From Lacihabitans soyangensis (GTDB lineage Bacteria > Bacteroidota > Bacteroidia > Cytophagales > Spirosomataceae), in assembly GCF_024343775.1 (NCBI RefSeq), contig NZ_RJUF01000198.1, positions 1-64,000 on the forward strand: DNA of 64,000 nucleotides, read 5' to 3'. A program made the translations under genes and the position numbers. The notes under the pieces were generated by a model, which was not told where the DNA came from, ran no database searches, and worked only from the letters and a program-made list of their open reading frames with translations. Numbering within the stretch: the stretch's first letter is position 1; each line of letters begins with the position of its first letter. Shown one piece after another: positions 34,314 through 41,874 of this stretch.

Positions 34314-34527
34314 TTAGTAAATCAAATGCATTTTTGAATACCTTTTTCTCTTTAATTCCTTTCTCAAGATCCAATATTCTTGACTCTAAGGAAGTAAGAA
34401 ATTCATTCTTTTTTCTAATTTTTGAATCAAGTTCGATCACCTCCGATTTAATCTTCATTTTCTTAAGAACTTCCCTTAACAATTCCATTTCATCTTTGGA
34501 TTTCGGGCGAATTAATAATGACTCCAT
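34303..34527 (-). CDS. Putative antitoxin of RelE-type system
   Basis: 74 aa from the ATG at 34527 (MESLLIRPKSKDEMELLREV). A longer start at 34566 is possible, but the internal one matches antitoxin N-termini (SLLIRPKSKDEMELLREVLKKMKIK). Lys/Glu-rich and mostly helical, it fits a small partner that wraps a toxin. It overlaps the toxin gene by 11 nt, so the pair is co-translated. A -7 box lies at 34592-34599. Confidence 0.72.
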   Translation of the reverse strand: MESLLIRPKSKDEMELLREVLKKMKIKSEVIELDSKIRKKNEFLTSLESRILDLEKGIKEKKVFKNAFDLLNEV

Positions 34528-34591
34528 ACAGTAAAGGTCTAGATTATTAAACATTTGATAAACCAAGATTACAATTGGTTACAAATTTCAA

Positions 34592-34599
34592 CAAATATA
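34592..34599 (-). promoter_or_regulatory. Bacteroidota -7 promoter box (TATATTTG) before the toxin-antitoxin genes
   Basis: The minus strand reads TATATTTG, 64 nt upstream of the chosen antitoxin start. Confidence 0.4.
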
Positions 34600-34768
34600 G
34601 AAGTATAAACGGATTTTAGGAAATAAAAGATTTTTGCTACATTTATTTTACATTTCTGGTGGTAACTTTTCTTTTTTAGTGAAGTTCATACTTTTTCTTG
34701 GAAATTGAAAAAAAAAATAGATTTACAAATCCGCTAATTTCTATTAAAACACCTCAAACTGCCGCAAA

Positions 34769-36568
34769 ATGTCGAGATTAAAACAGCATACCAAAAACCT
34801 AAAACTTGTCACCATTTTTTTGTTGTTTTTTACTCAACTAGTTTTTGGACAAAAATCCATCAAAGGCAAAATTATAGACCATCAAACCAAAGAACCACTG
34901 GCCTACGGAACAGTAATTATAAACAATACAACGAAAGCAACTACTTCTGATGATTACATTTTTCAAGAGAAACTGAAGAAGGAGTTTACATCGACACGGG
35001 AAAGAAATAACCAATTTATAATCCGAAACGAATCTATTTCCTCTCATTTAAATCAAAGCTACTATTACCCAGAAGAAACTATTTGGTTCAGCTTGAAAAT
35101 CAATAAGATATCTCCAGAATCCGTATCTAGCAAGGTTGTTTATATAGACATTTTCTCAGAAGAAAAACGAAATATTTTTTCAGGTTCCTATCTTTTTGAA
35201 AATGGCAGAAGTTCGGGCTCATGGAAAGTACCTCAAAACCTTGCAGAGGGTAAATATGTGCTTAGAGCTTATACCAATTGGATGCGTAATTTTGATGATT
35301 CAACTTTCAGTTATACTGAATTTAAAATACTTCCGCTGGATAAGGTTCCCAACGTTAACATTGCTTCCACATATTTTGAGAACAAATATTTGAAGGTTGA
35401 AAAATCGAAATTTGGTAAAACCGACACAATACACTTCGAAATAAAGGAATGCATGAATTGCATTTTTTCAACAACTGTAACAAAAGCAAATTTTTTAAAT
35501 CCACAACTTGAAAATCTACATAAAAACAAGCAACTAACTAAAATCGTAGATTCACTTCCTTCATATCCCATGGAAGATGAAGGAAGACTAATTTATGGCA
35601 ATTTGGCAAATAATATTAAAGGCTCAGTATGGTTTTTAAATAATAATTTGAGTGATTTCAAAGTTGTTGAAACTAATGATAGTGGAAAATTCAACCTTAT
35701 ACTTCCTAATACATACGACAGTACGGTGTTTTATTTGAAAGCCTATAACGAGAAAAATAAAATCGTAAAAAACATCACCTTGGCTGAAAAACCGACCGTA
35801 CATTTAAAGTATAAATTCTCAAGTGAAAACAACATTGACCAAATAGTGGAAAGTCCAGTCTTCAATAAAGTATACAATTTTGAAAATATGGATCAGCTGG
35901 TAACTTTAGATGAAGTTGTAGTTAAAGCAAAAAAACTCGAAAATAAATTATTAGCGAAAGACCGAAAACTTTTTGGGCGACCACCATCACAAAGTTTCGC
36001 ATCGAAAGACCTTAAAAAGTCAACTGGACCAAATATCCTCTATTCTTTAAATTCTCTGGTACCTGGAATAAGAATAGTTCATGATGTAGAAAGGCACACT
36101 ACAAACCTGATGTTGCTTAACAAACCTGTGGGTGTGAGTATTATATACGATGGAATGGAGGTCACTCCTGAAACTATTGGGCATCTTTCGGCTGACATGA
36201 TTGGGGTGCTTGATTTTTATAGAAGTTTTCCACCATTAATTGTTATCTATTCTAAATCCTATCTCAATATTGAAGTAGAACAAAGAAAAACGAGGGACAA
36301 AAACGAAGCTAAACTGTTTATTACAAAAGGTATCAATTCTACCAAAAACTTCTATTTGCCCTCAAAAATTAAAGATAGAGAACGATTAGATTTATTCGAA
36401 AACAGAAATACCATCTACTGGAATTCGAATATTGAAACTGGCGAGACTGGGAAAGCCCATGTTTCATTTGAAGTCTTGGCTATGCCTGGAGAATATGTGA
36501 TTGAGCTGGCCGGAAAAGATGATAATGGAAAAGTGATTTCGGAGAGAAAAGTGATTGAAATAAGGTAA
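34769..36568 (+). CDS. Secreted protein with truncated carboxypeptidase-regulatory-like, macroglobulin-like and plug-like regions
   Basis: 599 aa; signal peptide (LVTIFLLFFTQLVFGQ, to about residue 28). A carboxypeptidase-regulatory-like start (SIKGKIIDHQTKEPLAYGTV) breaks off near residue 55 and runs straight into a macroglobulin (MG2)-like segment (SYYYPEETIWFSLKINK ... KYVLRAYTNWMRNF). A TonB-plug-like region follows at about 385-500 (VTLDEVVVKAKKLENKLLAK; NSLVPGIRIVHDV). Relatives are usually 800-1000 aa, so an internal deletion is likely; the frame is intact. No barrel follows. It converges on lutC with a 3-bp gap. Function unknown. Confidence 0.6.
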   Translation: MSRLKQHTKNLKLVTIFLLFFTQLVFGQKSIKGKIIDHQTKEPLAYGTVIINNTTKATTSDDYIFQEKLKKEFTSTRERNNQFIIRNESISSHLNQSYYYPEETIWFSLKINKISPESVSSKVVYIDIFSEEKRNIFSGSYLFENGRSSGSWKVPQNLAEGKYVLRAYTNWMRNFDDSTFSYTEFKILPLDKVPNVNIASTYFENKYLKVEKSKFGKTDTIHFEIKECMNCIFSTTVTKANFLNPQLENLHKNKQLTKIVDSLPSYPMEDEGRLIYGNLANNIKGSVWFLNNNLSDFKVVETNDSGKFNLILPNTYDSTVFYLKAYNEKNKIVKNITLAEKPTVHLKYKFSSENNIDQIVESPVFNKVYNFENMDQLVTLDEVVVKAKKLENKLLAKDRKLFGRPPSQSFASKDLKKSTGPNILYSLNSLVPGIRIVHDVERHTTNLMLLNKPVGVSIIYDGMEVTPETIGHLSADMIGVLDFYRSFPPLIVIYSKSYLNIEVEQRKTRDKNEAKLFITKGINSTKNFYLPSKIKDRERLDLFENRNTIYWNSNIETGETGKAHVSFEVLAMPGEYVIELAGKDDNGKVISERKVIEIR

Positions 36569-36571
36569 ATT

Positions 36572-37147
36572 TTAAACCAAAAAAACCACTAAACCACGAG
36601 CTCCATGGGCACCGAGTACTAATGATTGTTCAATGTCCGCAGTTTTGGAAGGACCAGCCAAAAATACACCAAAGCCATAATCTGACATACCTATTTGCTC
36701 ATAAGCCTGATGCATGGTGGGCAGAATGGCGGATTTTTCGATAATGATTGCCAAATATTGTGTAATAAATGGAGCTACCCGTTGTCCCATTTCCAACTCT
36801 GTCAGCCAAATTGCCCCGTTTTCGGCCACAGCAAATTGACCTTTTATAATTAAAAAGTCAGCATCCTTTAATTTATGTGGGTCAGCTATTTGCCAGTCTT
36901 TATTTTCCGAAAATTCTGGCAATGTAGAGATAACTCTAGCGTTGATAGGATAATTGGAGATAATATATTTTTTAATTTCTTCAAAATTCGAAACTTGCAA
37001 AACCTTCCCTCCTATGCCTTCCAAAATTTCGGTGAATTTTTGCACCAAATCATACTGTTCAGTACCCAAAACCGACAAATCCGGCAAAGGCAACAAATCT
37101 GGTTGATTCTGTTTTATTTTAGAAAGTATCTCGTTTCTACTGCTCAT
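36572..37147 (-). CDS. lutC: Lactate utilization protein C (LUD domain)
   Basis: 191 aa LUD-domain protein. The segment FAVAENGAIWLTE near residues 108-120 is the family signature, and GPSKTADIEQSLVLGAHGARGL is the conserved C-terminal block. LutC acts with LutA and LutB in the iron-sulfur-dependent oxidation of L-lactate to pyruvate in the cytoplasm. It is last in the operon lutA-lutB-lutC; a 63-bp spacer with a palindromic repeat separates it from lutB. Confidence 0.9.
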   Translation of the reverse strand: MSSRNEILSKIKQNQPDLLPLPDLSVLGTEQYDLVQKFTEILEGIGGKVLQVSNFEEIKKYIISNYPINARVISTLPEFSENKDWQIADPHKLKDADFLIIKGQFAVAENGAIWLTELEMGQRVAPFITQYLAIIIEKSAILPTMHQAYEQIGMSDYGFGVFLAGPSKTADIEQSLVLGAHGARGLVVFLV

Positions 37148-37210
37148 ATTAAATTCAACCTCACCCCTAAATCACCTCTCCAAAGGAAGAGGGAACTTTC
37201 GTGAGTTTTT
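37148..37210. repeat. Short palindromic repeat between lutB and lutC
   Basis: The segment CCTCTCCAAAGGAAGAGG (37175-37192) within CCTCACCCCTAAATCACC... is a degenerate copy of a repeat I recognise as widespread in Bacteroidota intergenic DNA. It can form a small hairpin in the lut transcript. Confidence 0.5.
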
Positions 37211-38599
37211 TTATTTTTTCCTATTCTTTTTATACCAATCTCTAAAGCTTTCTTCCGGTGGCTCGGGCATTTCACGCTGCTTGTACCATGGATTCATGTT
37301 GTTGTTTACCAAAAATGGCAATTTATCCATCAACATTCTTCCTACTTTTCCTGAAAATTTAAATATGCCCGGATTTGATAAAACTGTTGACATGCCTTTC
37401 ATGGCCAAGGTTTTAGATGCAGGTGCATAACCCTCTTGCACTAAAACTTGTCGCCATTTGTACAATTGTTGATGGATATCGATTTTAACTGGACAAACAT
37501 TGCTACACGAACCACAAAGTGTGCTCGCAAATGGCAAATCGGCGTTGGCTCGCATGTCTAAATTTGGAGCCAAAATAGAGCCAATAGGCCCTGCAACAGC
37601 ATTGTGATAGCTATGTCCTCCACTTCTACGATAAACCGGACAAGTATTGAAACATGCCGCACATCTTATACACTTCAAAGAATTTCGAAAATCTTCACGA
37701 CCCAATTGTGTTGAGCGACCATTGTCCACAATCACGATATGCATCTGTTGGCCTTCACGTGGCTTTTTAAAATGACTCGAATAAGTGGTTATTGGTTGGC
37801 CAGTAGCACTTCTAGCCAAAAGCCTCAAGAACACGCCAAGGTGTTTTTTTTGCGGAATAATCTTTTCAAATCCCATACTGGCTATATGAATATCAGCCAA
37901 ATGAGCTCCCATGTCTGCATTGCCTTCGTTGGTGCAAACCACGAATTCTCCTGTTTCAGCAACGGCAAAATTTACTCCTGTCAGGGCAATCGGTCGGGTT
38001 AGAAACTTATCTCTCAGGTGCTGACGAGCAGCTTCTGTTAGATATTGAGGGTCTTTGTTTCCTTTTTCAGTGCCTAGATGTTTGTGAAACAATTCTCCGA
38101 TTTCTTCTTTTTTCCAGTGAATACAAGGCATCACAATATGTGAAGGTGGCTCTTCTGCCAATTGGACAATTCGCTCTCCTAAGTCTGTATCTATAACTTC
38201 AATGCCTTTTTCTGCCAAAAATTCGTTCATATGGCATTCCTCTGTCAGCATTGATTTGGATTTTACCATGCCTTTGAAAGTATCAACAGGAATCTCACCT
38301 TTGTAATATTCAGAAATGATACCGTAAACTATCTCATTATGTTCCTTGGCATCTGCAGCCCAGTGTATTTTTATACCGTTCTTTATGGCGTTCTCTTCAA
38401 ATTGCAACAAATAATCGTGCATGTTTGAAAGAACATTGTTTTTTATGGAAGAAGCAGTTTCACGCAAAAGTTCCCAATCCTTAATCTGAAAAGCGGCTTT
38501 ATCACGTTTTTGGCGAACGAAATATAGGGTTTCATCGTGCCAAGTGGTGCGATCAAAGTCTTTGTTGAATATTTCAGCCGCTTCGCTATGGGTTTTCAT
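37211..38599 (-). CDS. lutB: Lactate utilization iron-sulfur protein B
   Basis: 462 aa. The N-terminal LUD domain (VNFAVAETGEFVVCTNEGNAD) is followed by two ferredoxin-type clusters: CIRCAACFNTCPVYRRSGG (about 308-326) and TLCGSCSNVCPVKID (about 357-371), giving two CxxCxxCxxxCP motifs. It belongs to the LutABC lactate dehydrogenase complex. Its ATG overlaps the lutA stop by 1 nt (TAATG), pointing to coupled translation. Confidence 0.95.
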   Translation of the reverse strand: MKTHSEAAEIFNKDFDRTTWHDETLYFVRQKRDKAAFQIKDWELLRETASSIKNNVLSNMHDYLLQFEENAIKNGIKIHWAADAKEHNEIVYGIISEYYKGEIPVDTFKGMVKSKSMLTEECHMNEFLAEKGIEVIDTDLGERIVQLAEEPPSHIVMPCIHWKKEEIGELFHKHLGTEKGNKDPQYLTEAARQHLRDKFLTRPIALTGVNFAVAETGEFVVCTNEGNADMGAHLADIHIASMGFEKIIPQKKHLGVFLRLLARSATGQPITTYSSHFKKPREGQQMHIVIVDNGRSTQLGREDFRNSLKCIRCAACFNTCPVYRRSGGHSYHNAVAGPIGSILAPNLDMRANADLPFASTLCGSCSNVCPVKIDIHQQLYKWRQVLVQEGYAPASKTLAMKGMSTVLSNPGIFKFSGKVGRMLMDKLPFLVNNNMNPWYKQREMPEPPEESFRDWYKKNRKK

Positions 38600-39306
38600 T
38601 AGATTGCTTGATTAAGAATTTCTGCAATATGCATAACCTTGATGCTGTGTTTTTCTCTACGAATAATTCCTTCCATGTGCATCAAGCAAGAGGTATCTCC
38701 ACCTGTTAATACTTCTGTTCCATTTTTAAGATGATCCGCCAATCGATCTTGTCCCATTCTGACCGAAACAGCTTCTTCGGCTACACAAAACGTACCTCCG
38801 AAGCCACAGCACTCGTCTTTTCTATCCAAAGTAACTAACTCCAAGCCCTTAAGGTTTTTGAGCAATTGCTCTGGTTTCGAGAAAAACGGGGCATTGAGTT
38901 CGGACATTTGGCTGAGTTTGAGTCCACGCTGCCCGTGGCAACTTTGATGCAGCCCAACTTTATGCTTAAACTCGCCTTCAAGGCTTTCAACTTTTAAAAT
39001 ATCTGTTATAAATTCTATCAATTCATAAATTTTACCCTTCAAAGGAATATGTTCTTTCACATGTAAAGTACAACTACCAGAAGGAGAAACTACAAAATCA
39101 TAATCATCAAAATTGTCCTGAAATAGTTTGGTGCAATCGCCGGTAATATGCTCATAGCCTGAGTTGGCCATAGGTTGTCCACAGCAGGTTTGATTTTGCG
39201 GAAATACAACTTCGCAGCCCAACTTTTCGAGCAATTGCAAAGTTGCGATACCAACCTTCGGGTAGAATTGATCAATATAACAGGGGATGAATAGGGCTAC
39301 TTTCAT
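38599..39306 (-). CDS. lutA: Lactate utilization protein A (CCG domain)
   Basis: 235 aa, cysteine-rich CCG-domain protein. Two paired-Cys motifs: QTCCGQPMANSGY (C41, C42) and KDECCGFGGTFCV (C166, C167), typical of LutA/GlpC-type heterodisulfide-reductase-like subunits that bind an iron-sulfur cluster. First gene of lutABC. Its start overlaps the stop of the preceding DUF6169-like gene by 4 nt (ATGA). Confidence 0.94.
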   Translation of the reverse strand: MKVALFIPCYIDQFYPKVGIATLQLLEKLGCEVVFPQNQTCCGQPMANSGYEHITGDCTKLFQDNFDDYDFVVSPSGSCTLHVKEHIPLKGKIYELIEFITDILKVESLEGEFKHKVGLHQSCHGQRGLKLSQMSELNAPFFSKPEQLLKNLKGLELVTLDRKDECCGFGGTFCVAEEAVSVRMGQDRLADHLKNGTEVLTGGDTSCLMHMEGIIRREKHSIKVMHIAEILNQAI

Positions 39307-39815
39307 TTGGAATATGTTGAAGATAAGGAGCCAAAATATTTAATTATTTCATTGAAGTTAGGATTGTCTGTTTTAATTATGAGTGAGCTGTAAATTTTAT
39401 TTTTCTCAAGATCAATAATTTCAGCATCGACTTTAAAAAAATCGTCTCCCTTAAATAATTCTACCCAACTATCAAATTTCCTCTTTCGTGCTGATTGTCT
39501 TGAATCTGAAGAGTCAATTATATATACAACCGTACCTAATCCGTTTGATTTAAAAAAATCTTTAAAAATAGCAGCTACTGTACTAGGAATCACGCTATCC
39601 AAAATAACTTTTGAGTTCCCTTGGGGATAGACTAAATCAACAACAAACTCGAAAGAATTTGGACTGATTGTTTTAATAGGCGAAAATAAATAACTGGACT
39701 CTTTAAATTTTATCTGATAAAAATAACCATTTTTAGTTTCGAAGAAATATGATTTATCATTCCCATCTTGAAATTCAAAATCATAGTAGTTTTTAATTGA
39801 GCTATCATCTAGCAT
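39303..39815 (-). CDS. DUF6169-like protein
   Basis: 170 aa, soluble, no signal peptide. The N-terminal half has YDFEFQDGNDKSYFFETKNG and YQIKFKESSYLF; a central segment reads FKSNGLGTVVYIIDSSDSRQSARKRKFDSW. It resembles the DUF6169 family from memory; function unknown. It overlaps a 57-codon gene at its 5' end (11 nt) and lutA at its 3' end (4 nt), so it sits inside the operon. Such small coupled pairs resemble toxin-antitoxin or regulatory pairs, but nothing shows toxicity. Confidence 0.65.
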   Translation of the reverse strand: MLDDSSIKNYYDFEFQDGNDKSYFFETKNGYFYQIKFKESSYLFSPIKTISPNSFEFVVDLVYPQGNSKVILDSVIPSTVAAIFKDFFKSNGLGTVVYIIDSSDSRQSARKRKFDSWVELFKGDDFFKVDAEIIDLEKNKIYSSLIIKTDNPNFNEIIKYFGSLSSTYSK

Positions 39816-39978
39816 TCTTTTTCTCCCTTAATCTTTTCACTATTGTCTGAAACTCATCAGTTCTGGCAAACTCCCTCATTTCAGCCTGAGTTTGCTTCTT
39901 ACTTTCAAGCAATTTCTTTGCTAAGTCTATAGCTTGAGGGCTACTTGGCCCCTTACTTTTTATTGTTAGCGTAATCAT
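39805..39978 (-). CDS. Small protein encoded before the DUF6169-like gene
   Basis: 57 aa from the ATG at 39978 (MITLTIKSKGPSSPQAIDLA). Lys/Arg-rich and helical toward the C-terminus (EMREFARTDEFQTIVKRLRE). It overlaps the DUF6169-like gene by 11 nt. No family recognised. A -7 box (39996-40003) lies 17 nt upstream, so it is probably the first gene of the unit that includes lutABC. Confidence 0.65.
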   Translation of the reverse strand: MITLTIKSKGPSSPQAIDLAKKLLESKKQTQAEMREFARTDEFQTIVKRLREKKNAR

Positions 39979-39995
39979 AATGCATTTTTTTAATT

Positions 39996-40003
39996 CAAAT
40001 ATA
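39996..40003 (-). promoter_or_regulatory. Bacteroidota -7 promoter box (TATATTTG) before the lut unit
   Basis: The minus strand reads TATATTTG between the rhaI stop codon and the 57-codon gene, suggesting that the lut genes are transcribed separately from rhaI. Confidence 0.45.
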
Positions 40004-40016
40004 CAAACAAAAATTA

Positions 40017-41297
40017 TCACAATCCAGTTGCAACCGTTTTCAAACCACGTTCACCTATTAAAACATTACGAACTTTCAGGTCACGGAAAATACCAATGGG
40101 TGAAAGAGCCGCACCAGCTCTCAATCTTGCCTCGGCTACAATTGGTCTCACATCAGTGCGATAGGCTGCTTGAATAATTTCTTGGGCTTTTACTACGTCA
40201 TTGCTTTCACGTGCGTCCTCTAATGCTTTTGAATCAACCAAAAGCGATTGAGCATAAGCTACCATAATGGCTTCTACTGACTGTAATAAATCCTCTAAAG
40301 GATCTTTGATATTATGAGATGCATCAATCATCCAACCAAATCCAGAGCCCAATTCAAATGGAGCGTTATTTGGCTGAGTTCCGTGCGTCAATTCATTGAA
40401 AATCAAAAATAACTGATAAGGATTGATACTTCCAACTGTCAGGTCGTCGTCGCCATATTTCGAATCATTGAAATGAAAACCACCCAATTTACCTTCCATC
40501 ATCAATAGACTTACTATTTGCTCAATGTTGGCGTTTGGCAAATGATGACCCAAATCCACCAACGTGAATGCCTTTTCTCCCAATTTTGATGCATACAAAT
40601 GTGATTGTCCCCAATCGCCCACAGTCATAGAATAAAAGTTCGGCTCAAAGGCTTTGTATTCGACAAACAACTTCCAATCTGAAGGAAGGGCAGCATATAT
40701 TTCTTGTAAACTCTCCAATGTATTCTCAAAAGCCTTTCTAAAATTCAACTGGCCAGGAAAACATGAACCGTCTGATAACCAAACTGTTAGAGATTTAGAA
40801 CCTAAATCTATGCCATGTTTTATAACTTCGATGTTATGGTCTATTGCTTGCTTGCGTATGGCTTTGTTGACATTTTGCAAAGAACCAAATTTGTAGGTCA
40901 AAGCTTGATCTGGCTGGTCTTGAAAAGTGTTAGAGTTTACAGCATCAAAAGCCAATCCATGCTGAGCTGCTAGGGTCTGTATTTCCTTAGGAGATGTAGG
41001 AATATCCCAAGGAATGTGTAAAGAAATAGCACCAGAAGTTTTGTTTAACTTATGCAAAAGTCCTACGTCTTCAATTTTTTCTTCAAGGCTCCTTGGCTCT
41101 CCTCCACCAGGAAAACGTCCGAAACGTGTTCCACCAGTTCCTAATGCCCAAGATGGAATGGCAACTTGGAAGTCTATTAATCGTTGAATTATTTTTTCAA
41201 CACCTTCTGTTTCGTTTTTTGCGAAATCAAAGAGTGTTTTGTGTTTCGCCATTTGTTTGGCGTTATGGTCATCTATTATATTTTGAGAAATTATCAT
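40017..41297 (-). CDS. rhaI: L-rhamnose isomerase (RhaI-type TIM barrel)
   Basis: 426 aa. It interconverts L-rhamnose and L-rhamnulose. Motifs of the RhaI/xylose-isomerase-like TIM barrel: GTGGTRFGRFPGGGEPRSLE (loop with substrate contacts), LHIPWDIP, KSLTVWLSDGS, LFVEYKAFEPNFY (metal Glu), LVDLGHHLPNANIEQ and GGFHFNDSKYGDDDL (metal Asp). It lies next to the rhamnulose-phosphate aldolase/dehydrogenase gene, from which it is separated by the GxxExxY insertion. No rhamnulokinase gene appears in the window. Confidence 0.95.
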   Translation of the reverse strand: MIISQNIIDDHNAKQMAKHKTLFDFAKNETEGVEKIIQRLIDFQVAIPSWALGTGGTRFGRFPGGGEPRSLEEKIEDVGLLHKLNKTSGAISLHIPWDIPTSPKEIQTLAAQHGLAFDAVNSNTFQDQPDQALTYKFGSLQNVNKAIRKQAIDHNIEVIKHGIDLGSKSLTVWLSDGSCFPGQLNFRKAFENTLESLQEIYAALPSDWKLFVEYKAFEPNFYSMTVGDWGQSHLYASKLGEKAFTLVDLGHHLPNANIEQIVSLLMMEGKLGGFHFNDSKYGDDDLTVGSINPYQLFLIFNELTHGTQPNNAPFELGSGFGWMIDASHNIKDPLEDLLQSVEAIMVAYAQSLLVDSKALEDARESNDVVKAQEIIQAAYRTDVRPIVAEARLRAGAALSPIGIFRDLKVRNVLIGERGLKTVATGL

Positions 41298-41306
41298 CTT
41301 TTGTTG

Positions 41307-41357
41307 TTTTATAGAACACGGATCAACACAGATTGGACACGGATTCTTTTTTAAATT
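41307..41357. repeat. Left inverted repeat of the GxxExxY unit
   Basis: Reads TTTTATAGAACACGGAT... inward on the plus strand. It is the inverse partner of 41808-41873, with about 26 bp near-identical plus ACGGATT and a T-run. Confidence 0.85.
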
Positions 41358-41371
41358 GAATTACTAAATTT

Positions 41372-41758
41372 CTAAATGGGTATGTACTTCAAATGGTTAT
41401 CGTAAACTTTTCTTTTGAATTCTGCTTTTTTTCCAAAATTAAATAGTAATCCTACTTCAATACTTGTTCCTCTTAAATAATTAAGCAATTGAGCCTCATT
41501 CTCTTCAAGTAAACATTCAGCTGCTTTTAATTCAATTATTACCAAATTTTCAACAATTAAATCAGCAAAATATTCACCAACTTTATACCCTCGAAACCAA
41601 ACATCTATTTTTTTTTGAGCTTCTATTTCCAAACCTTCCTCTCTTAATGCCAAAAACATTGCATTTTGATAAACCTTTTCTAAAAAGCCGTACCCAAGTT
41701 CATTATAAACCTGATAATAAACTTTAATAATTCTTTGGGTTAATACATCATGCTTCAT
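41372..41758 (-). CDS. GxxExxY-family protein
   Basis: 128 aa from the ATG at 41758 (MKHDVLTQRIIKVYYQVYNE). An upstream 40-codon extension reads through the inverted repeat and is unlikely to be genuine. The namesake motif is G24-F-L-E27-K-V-Y30. It has a compact nuclease-like core (FADLIVENLVIIELKAAE) resembling PD-(D/E)xK proteins. Function unknown; members are small and often multicopy in Bacteroidota. It sits between inverted repeats inside the rhamnose genes. Confidence 0.85.
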   Translation of the reverse strand: MKHDVLTQRIIKVYYQVYNELGYGFLEKVYQNAMFLALREEGLEIEAQKKIDVWFRGYKVGEYFADLIVENLVIIELKAAECLLEENEAQLLNYLRGTSIEVGLLFNFGKKAEFKRKVYDNHLKYIPI

Positions 41759-41807
41759 TATTTCGAATAGTTCTTTTGGGCAATGAATAACACAATAGAT
41801 CAAGAAA

Positions 41808-41873
41808 AATTTTAAAAAAATCCGTCCGGGCCGCCGGTGCGGTCCCATCAGTGTTAATCCGTGTTCCATAAAA
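41808..41873. repeat. Right inverted repeat of the GxxExxY unit
   Basis: On the minus strand it reads TTTTATGGAACACGGATTAA... and then contains a GC-rich 16-nt insertion relative to the left repeat, before ACGGATT and a T-run. It ends just downstream of the aldolase/dehydrogenase stop codon. Confidence 0.85.
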
Positions 41874-41874
41874 A

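Larger units (their letters stand above)
41307..41873. mobile_element. Possible small mobile unit carrying a GxxExxY gene between inverted repeats
   Basis: A 567-bp segment between rhaI and the rhaD-type gene. Its ends are inverted repeats (41307-41357 and 41808-41873) and a single GxxExxY gene lies between them. The right repeat has a 16-nt GC-rich insertion that the left lacks. No transposase is present, so the unit could be a MITE-like passenger. No clear target-site duplication was seen. Confidence 0.6.
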
